In this document: piece after piece, positions 1 through 5,536 of the stretch
Layout of the letters: every line of letters begins with the position of its first letter
How positions within the stretch are numbered: the stretch's first letter is position 1
Origin: Thermodesulfovibrionia bacterium
GTDB taxonomy: Bacteria > Nitrospirota > Thermodesulfovibrionia > UBA6902
Length of the DNA stretch: 12,179 nucleotides
Direction of reading: 5' to 3'
Assembly (NCBI GenBank): GCA_947258735.1
Contig: CAMYJJ010000069.1
Span: 1-12,179, forward strand
Made by a program: the position numbers and the translations under genes
Notes under the pieces: model-generated
The model's input: the letters and a program-made list of their open reading frames with translations, nothing else
What the model was told of the DNA's origin: nothing
Databases searched by the model: none

Positions 1-775
1 TTCTTGATGAACCGGCATTTAGTTCACTTTCTTTTATTGCACCTGGCAGTCCTGTTTTATCTTTATGGTAACCGGAGCTTAAATTTAAAATCATGATATC
101 ACTTGCATCATATCTCAGATTAAGCCCTATGTCTTTAGCCTCTGAGTCACTATTATCTCGGTACCCATCTGAGGAAGTGTAACTTCCAGTGAGAGATGCT
201 GTAACTCTTTCAATGCTTCCTGATATTGATGCAGAAGATCCAAAGGTTTGATAACTGCCGAACTCCATACCCGCTTTTGCTTGCCTATCTTTTCCACCCT
301 CTTCTGTAATAATATTTATTACTCCACCCGTTGCATTATCTCCATAAAGAACAGCGCCCCTGCCCCCTCTTATTATTTCAATCTTTTGAATCCTGTCAAG
401 AGGAATCAGTGACCAGTCAGTTCCATTTAAATCTGCCTGATTTATTTTTCTTCCGTCCACGAGGATGAGAGTGTTATATGAAGCTGTCTCGCCAAATCCC
501 CGAACGTCAACAGTCATACTTCTCTTGTTTCCTCCGGTATCTGTCACCTGAATGCCTGCAACATTTCTAAGAACATCAGGAACATTGCGCCCCGTTAAAT
601 TGTTAATTTTTTCTTTAGTAATAATAGTTACATTAGCAGGAATATTAGAAGGTAGATCTTCGAACCTGGTTGCTGTGACCACCACCTCATCTACCTTGAT
701 CGTTTCTTCCTGTGCTGCATGAGCTGCTAATGTATAAAGTAAGATGATCACCATGATCACGTTTATTTGCTTCAT
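1..775 (-). CDS. btuB: TonB-dependent receptor, BtuB-like (partial, N-terminal 258 residues)
   Basis: The reading frame is open from the ATG at 775 to the left edge of the window, so only the signal peptide, plug domain and start of the barrel are present. The start is supported by a GGAGGA ribosome binding site (784-789) nine bases upstream. The N-terminus MKQINVIMVIILLYTLAAHA is a signal peptide. It is followed by a TonB-box-like segment (VDEVVVTATR) and a classic plug: NVPDVLRNVAGIQV, VDVRGFGETASYNTLILVDG, IPLDRIQKIEIIRGG and GDNATGGVINIIT. This family imports corrinoids or siderophores through the outer membrane using TonB energy. A cobalamin riboswitch on the same strand (1041-1275) and the upstream BtuFCD-type ABC genes point to corrinoid uptake. 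The family assignment is firm; the substrate is inferred from context. Confidence 0.88.
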   Translation of the reverse strand, partial: MKQINVIMVIILLYTLAAHAAQEETIKVDEVVVTATRFEDLPSNIPANVTIITKEKINNLTGRNVPDVLRNVAGIQVTDTGGNKRSMTVDVRGFGETASYNTLILVDGRKINQADLNGTDWSLIPLDRIQKIEIIRGGRGAVLYGDNATGGVINIITEEGGKDRQAKAGMEFGSYQTFGSSASISGSIERVTASLTGSYTSSDGYRDNSDSEAKDIGLNLRYDASDIMILNLSSGYHKDKTGLPGAIKESELNAGSSR

Positions 776-838
776 CTATTGTATCCTCCGGATATATCTT
801 TATTTAGAGTCTGCACATAAAATGCAAGTTTTATTTTT

Positions 839-894
839 TGTCATGCCCGAAGTTTTTTATCGGGCCTGCCTGCAGGCAGGCTGCCGGAATGACA
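839..894. repeat. Palindromic REP-like intergenic element
   Basis: This is a nested inverted repeat between the btuB start and its riboswitch. The outer ends are TGTCAT and ATGACA. Inside them, GCCCGA pairs with TCGGGC around a T-rich loop, and a perfect 18-bp palindrome (GCCTGCCTGCAGGCAGGC) occupies 864-881. The layout resembles dispersed REP or small palindromic repeats found between genes in many bacteria. On the minus strand it lies in the btuB leader, about 60 bases before the start codon, so it would form a strong hairpin in that mRNA. No transposase is attached. Whether it is repeated elsewhere in the genome cannot be seen from this window. Confidence 0.6.
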
Positions 895-1087
895 TGCAGT
901 GACATTTGCTTTATTTACAGACACTAAGTATTTATTGTTTCTTTTAAGTATATTGACCGATTGTCCTGGTAGTTCATGAGCTGTTATAAATGATAATTGC
1001 CTCCTCTTCCCGCGAAGGGGTCTGATTTTCTTCGGATAATCAAGATCTCCTGACTTAGGGCGTTCTACTAACCCGCCTTCCCGGCAG

Positions 1088-1113
1088 TTTTAAAACCACC
1101 AGTGGTTTTAAAA
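1088..1113. repeat. 12-bp-arm perfect inverted repeat inside the riboswitch arm
   Basis: TTTTAAAACCAC is followed by a two-base centre (CA) and its exact reverse complement. It sits inside the variable arm of the btuB riboswitch, immediately before the conserved CTGCCGGGAAGG element. It would fold as a stable stem in the leader RNA. The central CCACTGG on the minus strand resembles the CCACTG found at this place in ordinary cobalamin riboswitches, so the palindrome may have grown from the native stem rather than being a foreign insertion. Confidence 0.75.
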
Positions 1114-1190
1114 GTTGAGAGTTATACGTTTTGAGTTATTAGTTTTTATAAAACTCTTTTAACTCTTCACTCTAAACTCTGACTTTTCAG
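1114..1190. repeat. Imperfect period-7 repeat block arranged as an inverted repeat
   Basis: On the plus strand the left half consists of AGTTNNN-type seven-base units (AGTTGAG, AGTTATA, CGTTTTG, AGTTATT, AGTTTTT). The right half consists of their complement type (AACTCTT, CACTCTA, AACTCTG, ACTTTTC). The two halves can pair, so the block extends the variable arm of the cobalamin riboswitch as a long imperfect hairpin. The period matches that of the separate tract in btuF (3939-4075), but the unit sequence differs. Confidence 0.6.
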
Positions 1191-1314
1191 GTTTTCGTTC
1201 CCATTACAGTTGCGGGGCAGTTCCTGTTTTACACAGGATTCCCTCGAATTACCCTGTTACCAATCGCCGATTTTGCCGCCCGGCAGCGTTGTCCTGCTTT
1301 TTTCTTGCTCAACT

Positions 1315-1342
1315 GTAGGGGTAATTCATGAATTACCCCTAC
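1315..1342. repeat. Perfect 28-bp palindrome
   Basis: The half-site GTAGGGGTAATTCA is followed directly by its exact reverse complement, with no spacer. It lies between the btuD stop codon and the btuB riboswitch. There is no T-run on either side, so it is not a typical intrinsic terminator. It looks like a dispersed palindromic repeat, and could act as an mRNA-stabilising hairpin or partial terminator at the end of btuD. Confidence 0.8.
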
Positions 1343-1353
1343 GTGACGATTGT

Positions 1354-1379
1354 TCCACATCATTTATGAATAATGTGGA
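1354..1379 (-). other. Hairpin abutting the btuD stop codon
   Basis: TCCACAT (1354-1360) pairs with ATGTGGA (1373-1379) around a 12-base A/T-rich loop, directly after the btuD stop codon in the direction of transcription. It could mark the transcript 3' end, but no U-tract follows, so a terminator call is not justified. Confidence 0.4.
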
Positions 1380-2144
1380 CTAGTATCTTATATATATTCC
1401 TCCTGAGTCTTCTTTCTTCAGTTCTATCTCTATATCAAATGCCTGTTTAAGCATCTCTTTTGTCAGCACGTCTTCAGGTTTGCCGCTGCCGATAATGTTG
1501 CCTTCCTTAATAAGGAGTAACCTGTCAAACAGAAAAGCTATGTTTATGTCATGCAGCGCCATAATTGCCGTAATATTTCTTTTGGCCCCAAGCTCTTTGA
1601 GTAACCTGATTAATTCCATCTGGTACTTTATATCCAGGTTGGCCAGAGGTTCATCCAGAAGTACCAGTCCTGCTCCCTGCAGGAGTGTCATCGCAATGTA
1701 CACCCGCCGTCTTTCTCCGCCGCTGAGAGTTGTAATCAGAGACCCGGCATAATCCGACAGCCCGACCATATTGATCGCATCATCAACAGTAAGCTCAGGC
1801 ATGGTGTCATAAGGATATAGTCCCATTCCAACGAACTCCCTCACGGTAAACGGTATATTCATATCCAGAAACTGCGGAAGGTAACTCAAAAGCTTTGCCC
1901 TGTCCCTGTTTGGAAAAGTTCCCAGGTCTTTACCCCATAGATGTACCTGTCCTGATGAAGGTTTTAATATCCCGCTGGCAAGCTTCAGGATTGTTGATTT
2001 GCCTGACCCGTTTGCACCGAGAAGACCTATAAATTCCCCATTGCCAATAGAAAGGGAGATATCCTTAATAAATGACGGTCCCTTTTCATAGGAAAAGTCG
2101 ACGCTTACAAAATCAAGAATAGGTCTGTCAGAAGCTGAGAACAT
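1380..2144 (-). CDS. btuD: Cobalamin ABC transporter ATP-binding protein (BtuD type)
   Basis: This 254-residue ABC ATPase hydrolyses ATP to drive the permease at the cytoplasmic face of the inner membrane. All catalytic motifs are intact: Walker A GANGSGKST (43-51), Q-loop LPQ (89-91), signature LSGGE (140-144), Walker B VLLDEP (161-166) with D-loop ANLD, and the switch histidine in ALHD (H198). The length is normal for the BtuD/FhuC/FecE group. The ATG at 2144 is preceded by AAGGAG, lies inside the end of btuC and overlaps it by 17 bases, so the two are probably translationally coupled. Sequence alone cannot separate B12 from iron-siderophore ATPases. The riboswitch at the head of the operon favours cobalamin. 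Confidence 0.9.
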   Translation of the reverse strand: MFSASDRPILDFVSVDFSYEKGPSFIKDISLSIGNGEFIGLLGANGSGKSTILKLASGILKPSSGQVHLWGKDLGTFPNRDRAKLLSYLPQFLDMNIPFTVREFVGMGLYPYDTMPELTVDDAINMVGLSDYAGSLITTLSGGERRRVYIAMTLLQGAGLVLLDEPLANLDIKYQMELIRLLKELGAKRNITAIMALHDINIAFLFDRLLLIKEGNIIGSGKPEDVLTKEMLKQAFDIEIELKKEDSGGIYIRY

Positions 2145-3090
2145 CTTTTCTCCTTAAAAGGTACAGAAAATAGGGCGCTCCGAGTATTGCGGTAATAATT
2201 CCTGCAGGCAGCTCCATTGGTGAAACAATTGATTTTCCAATCAGGTCTGCTATGCAGAGCAATACCCCTCCGCCCAGGGCTGACACCGGTATGAGTATCC
2301 GGCTGTCTGAGCCGATTACAAATCTTCCTATATGAGGTATAAGCAGGCCTATGAAGCCGATCATGCCGCCCAATGACACAGAGGCGGCTGTCATTAAACC
2401 TACAGATATAAAAAGGATGAACCTCTCTTTTTTTGGAGAAAACCCGAGGCTGTGAGAAAGATCATCACCCAGAATAAGACTGTTCAGTGCTTTTGAACGG
2501 AACATCGAGATCCCCAGGCCAACAGCAATGAAAATAAATCCATACGGAATAATCGACCAGTCAGATATGGAGAGATCACCGAATATCCAGAGCGTTGCCC
2601 TTTTCAGACCCTCATTGCTGGATATGCTCATAAGCAGCATCAGCAGGGCAGAAAAGAGAAACCCTAACCCCACTCCGGCCAATAGCAGTCTGTCAGGCCA
2701 GAATCCTCCCCGCTTCCATCCCATTGCGCCAACAAATATGCCTGTGAACAAAGCTCCGCAAAAAGCAAGGACAGGAATGGTAAAAATTCCGAAAAATGTA
2801 ACACCCGCAATAATCCCTGCAGCAGCTATTAAAGCAGCGCCGCTTGAGATGCCAAGTATGTAAGGATCTGCCAGAGGGTTCCTGAGAATCCCCTGCAGCA
2901 CTGCGCCCGAAGCTCCAAGGGCCATGCCCATTAAGATCGAAATCACGACCCTTGGCAGTCTTATTGAATAAAGTATCTGCCTGTCCATCTCACTAAGACC
3001 AAGAGGACTGATCGGTTTGGGGCCGATGAATAAAGCCAACGTAAAAATTGAGAGCGATGTTATAAAAATGAGAGTTAATTTAAGTTTCAT
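2128..3090 (-). CDS. btuC: Cobalamin ABC transporter permease (BtuC/FecCD family)
   Basis: This 320-residue polytopic inner-membrane protein is close to the family's usual length and should form the dimeric translocation channel paired with the BtuD-type ATPase. Family hallmarks are RLPRVV (44-49), the SGAVLQGILRNPLADPYILG block (61-80) with ISSGAAL after it, GGMIGFIGLLIPHIGRF (241-257), and a C-terminal ELPAGIITAILGAPYFLYLL stretch. About ten hydrophobic segments are visible. The ATG at 3090 has only a weak ribosome binding site and follows a 63-bp period-9 repeat that separates it from btuF. Its 3' end overlaps btuD. The operon riboswitch points to corrinoid as substrate, although FecCD permeases for heme or siderophores look similar. 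Confidence 0.9.
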   Translation of the reverse strand: MKLKLTLIFITSLSIFTLALFIGPKPISPLGLSEMDRQILYSIRLPRVVISILMGMALGASGAVLQGILRNPLADPYILGISSGAALIAAAGIIAGVTFFGIFTIPVLAFCGALFTGIFVGAMGWKRGGFWPDRLLLAGVGLGFLFSALLMLLMSISSNEGLKRATLWIFGDLSISDWSIIPYGFIFIAVGLGISMFRSKALNSLILGDDLSHSLGFSPKKERFILFISVGLMTAASVSLGGMIGFIGLLIPHIGRFVIGSDSRILIPVSALGGGVLLCIADLIGKSIVSPMELPAGIITAILGAPYFLYLLRRKDVLSF

Positions 3091-3100
3091 ATTAAGTATG

Positions 3101-3163
3101 GTTTCAACCGTTTGAACAGCTTGAGCCGCTTGAACGGTTCAAACAGTTCAAGCCGCTGGAACT
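3101..3163. repeat. Period-9 tandem repeat, seven units, between btuF and btuC
   Basis: Seven consecutive nine-base units fill the gap between btuC and btuF on the plus strand: GTTTCAACC, GTTTGAACA, GCTTGAGCC, GCTTGAACG, GTTCAAACA, GTTCAAGCC, GCTGGAACT. The consensus is roughly G(T/C)TTGAAC plus one variable base. Because TTGAA/TTCAA cores are self-complementary, neighbouring units can pair into hairpins. The array reaches the btuF stop codon. A processing or attenuation role inside the operon is possible but unproven. Confidence 0.8.
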
Positions 3164-4127
3164 AATTTCTTAAATATTCTGCCAGCTCCTTTATGCCCGG
3201 AATAATCCTGGGACCAAGCCTGTACAGATGATCACTAACATAAAAGACCTTGTTGTTCTTCACTGCCGGTATGTATGAGATCCGTGTTAAGAGACCGACC
3301 GCGGTCTTCTGCATGTCCATTCCGTATGCCTTGCCGATGAAAATAATATCCGGTGACCGTCGCACAATTTCTTCGATGGAGTACTTGGGATACTGGATTC
3401 TTGCATCTTCAGCAATATTGGTTGCACCTAATAGATTAATTGCATCATGTATGGCAGTTCCCGGTCCTGCTACCATTAATGGCTCGGGCCAGATCATGAA
3501 AAGCACTTTTGTATTATTCTGTTGCGCACCGGACTGTACATCATTGAGCGATTTCTTAATGTCTAAGGCAAGCCTGTTAAACTTTTCCTCTTGTTCAATC
3601 TCCCGTCCAAGATTTCTGATGCCGTCAGACAATTGGGAGATCGTTCGTGCCCTGAATACATAAGTCCTGATGTTCATTGAGCGAAGCCGCTGCTCAAACT
3701 CCTTTGGATTCCCGTCGGTTGTCATTATTACTATGTCAGGCTTTAATGAGATAACTGCCTCCAATGATGGGTTGGACATGCCGCCGATCTTTGGTTTGCT
3801 TTTTGCCTCTTCCGGGTAATCGCAGAATGTTGTAACGCCGACAATCCTGTCCCCAAGTCCGGCGGCAAACAGGATTTCGGTGGTGCTTGGTGCAAGTGAT
3901 ACAATTCTTTGGGCAGGCTCTGCGGCCGCTATGCTGGCAAAAAACAAAAAACAAACAGCGAATAACGAATAGCGAATGACGAATGACGAATAACGAACTA
4001 CGAGTAACGCGTGACGAGTAACGCGTGACAAGTGACGAATGACGGATAACGGACAACGGATAACTGACCAGCGACATGTGGATTGACCGTTTTTTGTGCA
4101 GTTCTTGTATGGTTTCAGCTTTTTCAT
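3162..4127 (-). CDS. btuF: Periplasmic cobalamin-binding protein (BtuF-like) with repeat-expanded signal-peptide region
   Basis: This is the substrate-binding subunit expected to hand corrinoid to the BtuCD-type transporter. The mature part begins near EPAQRIVSLAPSTTEILFAAG and continues with VGVTTFCDYPEEAKSKPKIGG, NPSLEAVISLKPDIVIM and a C-terminal SDHLYRLGPRIIPGIKELAE block, all typical of class III binding proteins of the BtuF/FepB type. I chose the ATG at 4127 (321 residues). An upstream GTG at 4190 would run translation through the terminator hairpin. The N-terminal region before the likely cleavage site (ASIAAA/EPAQ, about residue 69) is much longer than a usual signal peptide. It contains Arg-rich heptapeptides (SVIRHLS, RVTRHAL, LVVRYSS, FVIRYSL) encoded by a period-7 DNA repeat. 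Only the last part (SLFAVCFLFFASIAAA) looks like a normal hydrophobic core. Export competence is uncertain. Confidence 0.85.
   Translation of the reverse strand: MKKLKPYKNCTKNGQSTCRWSVIRCPLSVIRHLSRVTRHALLVVRYSSFVIRYSLFAVCFLFFASIAAAEPAQRIVSLAPSTTEILFAAGLGDRIVGVTTFCDYPEEAKSKPKIGGMSNPSLEAVISLKPDIVIMTTDGNPKEFEQRLRSMNIRTYVFRARTISQLSDGIRNLGREIEQEEKFNRLALDIKKSLNDVQSGAQQNNTKVLFMIWPEPLMVAGPGTAIHDAINLLGATNIAEDARIQYPKYSIEEIVRRSPDIIFIGKAYGMDMQKTAVGLLTRISYIPAVKNNKVFYVSDHLYRLGPRIIPGIKELAEYLRN
3939..4075. repeat. Heptanucleotide tandem tract inside btuF
   Basis: On the plus strand about seventeen contiguous seven-base units run from 3957 to 4075, with consensus (A/G)ACGAAT: AGCGAAT, AACGAAT, AGCGAAT, GACGAAT, GACGAAT, AACGAAC, TACGAGT and so on, decaying to CAGCGAC. 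Two AAAAAAC units (3939-3952) continue the period on the left. The tract lies entirely inside the btuF 5' coding region. Since seven is not a multiple of three, the minus strand encodes the same peptide family, cyclically permuted, in all three frames, with no stop codons. A one-unit change would therefore shift the btuF frame, and a three-unit change would add or remove seven residues. Confidence 0.9.
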
Positions 4128-4137
4128 AAATAAAAAA

Positions 4138-4163
4138 CCCCGGCCTTCGATAGAAAGCCGGGG
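4138..4163 (-). terminator. Intrinsic terminator of the btuF riboswitch (expression platform)
   Basis: On the minus strand, CCCCGGCTTTC pairs with GAAGGCCGGGG around a TATC loop. This makes eleven pairs including one G-U, followed at once by six T residues (4132-4137). It lies between the B12 box and the btuF start codon, as expected for a transcription-terminating riboswitch. A competing pairing is visible: GCCTTCG in the leader (complement of 4203-4209) can pair with CGAAGGC of the terminator (complement of 4143-4149). The first partner can instead be sequestered in a local CACGA/TCGTG hairpin. This gives a simple antiterminator model. Confidence 0.88.
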
Positions 4164-4223
4164 ATAAAAGCTGATAACCTTTACCCTCACAACCTTGTAC
4201 CACGAAGGCTCCTCGTGAGGCGT

Positions 4224-4403
4224 GTCCAGGCAGGTCTTCTGGCTCTCCCGATCCCTACTTGCCTTCCCTTCCCTGATTTTGGGAAAGTGGCGTATAGTGA
4301 GTAGAGACTGAAATTCCGGAATAAGTGGAAATCGGGATTACAGCGGCGGGTCCGCTCCAGTATTTCACTGGATTCCCCATTAAGCCCTTTCGGGCGCCTG
4401 AAC
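4224..4403 (-). promoter_or_regulatory. Cobalamin riboswitch upstream of btuFCD
   Basis: On the minus strand the aptamer starts with GTTCAGGCG (4395-4403), which pairs with TGCCTGGAC (4224-4232) to form a nine-pair P1. Then come CCCGAAAGGGCTTAATGGGG, AATCCAGTG, and the core GGAGCGGACCCGCCGCTGTAA. A variable arm follows, and finally a canonical B12 box AGCCAGAAGACCTGCC (4229-4244). All class hallmarks are in order and properly spaced. It should bind adenosylcobalamin or a related corrinoid and promote the terminator at 4138-4163, switching off the uptake operon when B12 is plentiful. Confidence 0.95.
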
Positions 4404-4417
4404 TAATAATGTCAGAT

Positions 4418-4448
4418 AGTATAACTCATTTATCTAAAGGGTAGTCAA
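4418..4448 (-). promoter_or_regulatory. Candidate sigma70-type promoter for the riboswitch-btuFCD transcript
   Basis: Read on the minus strand, TTGACT (4443-4448) and TATACT (4418-4423) are separated by 19 bases; choosing TTATAC as the -10 gives 18. Transcription would begin only a few bases before the aptamer's P1 at 4403, which fits a riboswitch leader. The spacing is slightly long and there is no experimental support. Confidence 0.5.
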
Positions 4449-4903
4449 GGACAAAACAGACTATATACGCTATCGGCTTTCAGTAAAGAATGAAAATAGT
4501 GAAAGATCAAGACATGCAGGGATTATTAACTGTTTACTATTGTATGAAACTCTCTTCCATTACATCGCCTCATGGTAGAGGAAAGAAGAGTAAGGCAAGG
4601 ATGTACTAAACATGCCCCAGTTTGGGACACAAATGTCTAGATTTAATACATTATTATTTTAAATAAGTTAGAAACAGATCTCATGAGAATTGGGACATAA
4701 ATTCTACAGTTAATGGATTTATTCTCTTTAATTAAATACCACATGATGAATCACCTCTTTCATGATTTTTTGATGTACTGAATTTCGCTAATAATTTCAA
4801 GACATTACATTAGTTTCTTTTTGAAATCAGAAGAATTATGGTATGGGCATAATTTTTGCGTATACTTTTATATCTAAAGTAACTTATTCTTAAACTGGTA
4901 GAA
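4449..4903. other. AT-rich divergent intergenic region between btuF leader and cytochrome cluster
   Basis: No convincing gene or RNA is seen in these 455 bases. The region must hold the promoter of the rightward cytochrome cluster. A TATACT hexamer at 4861-4866 is a possible -10 but lacks a good -35. The octamer TTGGGACA occurs twice in the same orientation (4622-4629 and 4690-4697) with similar A/T-rich right flanks. At the first copy it forms part of a GACA-N4-TGTC dyad. These are candidate regulator sites only. Confidence 0.4.
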
Positions 4904-5524
4904 ATGAAAATACTTTTTATAGTTCTTATTGCCATATTATCCATTATTGTGTTTTATGACCAGTCATTGGCTGTGGGTGCGGGACGAGGAATAGGGTCTG
5001 ATCAAAGCTGCCACAATTTTTCAGATGAATCATGGCTGCCGGTTACCAGAATATGTAATGTGTGTCATATCCCTCATCGACGAAGAAAAGACACCCGGTA
5101 CGAAGAGGGGCTGTCTTGGAGTCCAAAAGTAACCGCATATACGTATAATATTTTCAACTCATTCTGGGGATCATCCCTTACCGGAATTCGTGATACAAGT
5201 TATACCGCACCGATAACCAACAGACAGAGCGGGCTTCCGGATGGCCTGTCAAAACTGTGCCTAACTTGTCACAATGGTATCATAGCACCAGATATCTTTA
5301 CATTACATCATTTTATATCAGTAGACTATGATATAACCAAAACTGAATTGAGGGACCCGGACCTGACACAAATGGGTGTAAGTGGCCCTATATCCGGGGT
5401 GCTTCATAATGGAAAGATCCAGTGTTCAAGTTGTCATGATGCACATGATGAGGAGTCTGTTGCCGGTACGAAGCTCCTCCGTGTTGAGAAATCCAAAATC
5501 TGTATTACCTGCCACAAAAGGTAA
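4904..5524 (+). CDS. Exported tetraheme c-type cytochrome, doubled-CxxCH family (first of a tandem pair)
   Basis: This is a 206-residue protein with an N-terminal signal peptide (hydrophobic 3-17, possible cleavage near SLAVGA). Four heme c attachment sites are present: CNVCH (51-55), CLTCH (119-123), CSSCH (174-178) and CITCH (200-204). Four further histidines in conserved family contexts could be the distal ligands: H37 in CHNF, H58 in CHIPH, H135 or H136 in HHF, and H181 in CHDAH. That would make four bis-His hemes. The pattern CxxCHxxH ... LCLxCH ... HxFxSxxYD ... CSSCHDxH ... LLR ... ICxxCH is that of small tetraheme cytochromes in the doubled-CxxCH group. The size and heme number are like Geobacter OmcE, but homology to it is not established here. 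The ribosome binding site is weak. Confidence 0.9.
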   Translation: MKILFIVLIAILSIIVFYDQSLAVGAGRGIGSDQSCHNFSDESWLPVTRICNVCHIPHRRRKDTRYEEGLSWSPKVTAYTYNIFNSFWGSSLTGIRDTSYTAPITNRQSGLPDGLSKLCLTCHNGIIAPDIFTLHHFISVDYDITKTELRDPDLTQMGVSGPISGVLHNGKIQCSSCHDAHDEESVAGTKLLRVEKSKICITCHKR

Positions 5525-5536
5525 TAAAAGGTGAAC

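Larger units (their letters stand above)
1041..1275 (-). promoter_or_regulatory. Cobalamin riboswitch upstream of the btuB-like receptor, with an expanded peripheral arm
   Basis: Read on the minus strand, the stretch complementary to 1203-1243 carries the conserved B12 aptamer core: GGGAATCCTGTG, then AACAGGAACTGCCCCGCAAC, then TGTAAT. The second signature, CTGCCGGGAAGGCG, follows, and a B12-box-like element (AGTCAGGAGATCTTGA) lies at 1040-1055. A P1 helix can be drawn between CAAAATC (1269-1275) and GATCTTG (1041-1047) with one mismatch. Between the core and the GGGAAGGCG element the arm is enlarged by period-7 repeats and a palindrome (1088-1190). The B12 box differs from the usual GACCTGCC ending, so ligand binding may be altered. 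It should repress the downstream btuB-like gene when cobalamin is abundant. No clear terminator follows; the hairpin around 1002-1020 lacks a U-run. Confidence 0.85.

Noticed and set aside
1000..1020. Terminator for the btuB riboswitch
   Set aside because: A hairpin (CCCCTTC/GAAGAGG with one mismatch) can be drawn on the minus strand, but A/G-rich sequence follows it instead of a U-tract.
3939..4075. CRISPR array
   Set aside because: The units are contiguous seven-base repeats without spacers, and they lie inside a coding frame.
4128..4190. GTG start at 4190 that would lengthen BtuF by 21 residues
   Set aside because: Those codons pass through the riboswitch terminator hairpin and T-run, which is a regulatory and not a coding signature.
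3736..4203. 155-residue minus-strand frame overlapping btuF, also rich in VIRHS-type repeats
   Set aside because: It is a shifted reading of the same heptamer tract, which has no stops in any frame. Downstream of the tract it does not match a protein family, while the btuF frame does.
4821..4866. Sigma70 promoter for the cytochrome cluster (TTGAAA at 4821 with TATACT at 4861 or CATAAT at 4848)
   Set aside because: No pair of hexamers has acceptable spacing: 34 and 21 bases respectively. The promoter remains unassigned.
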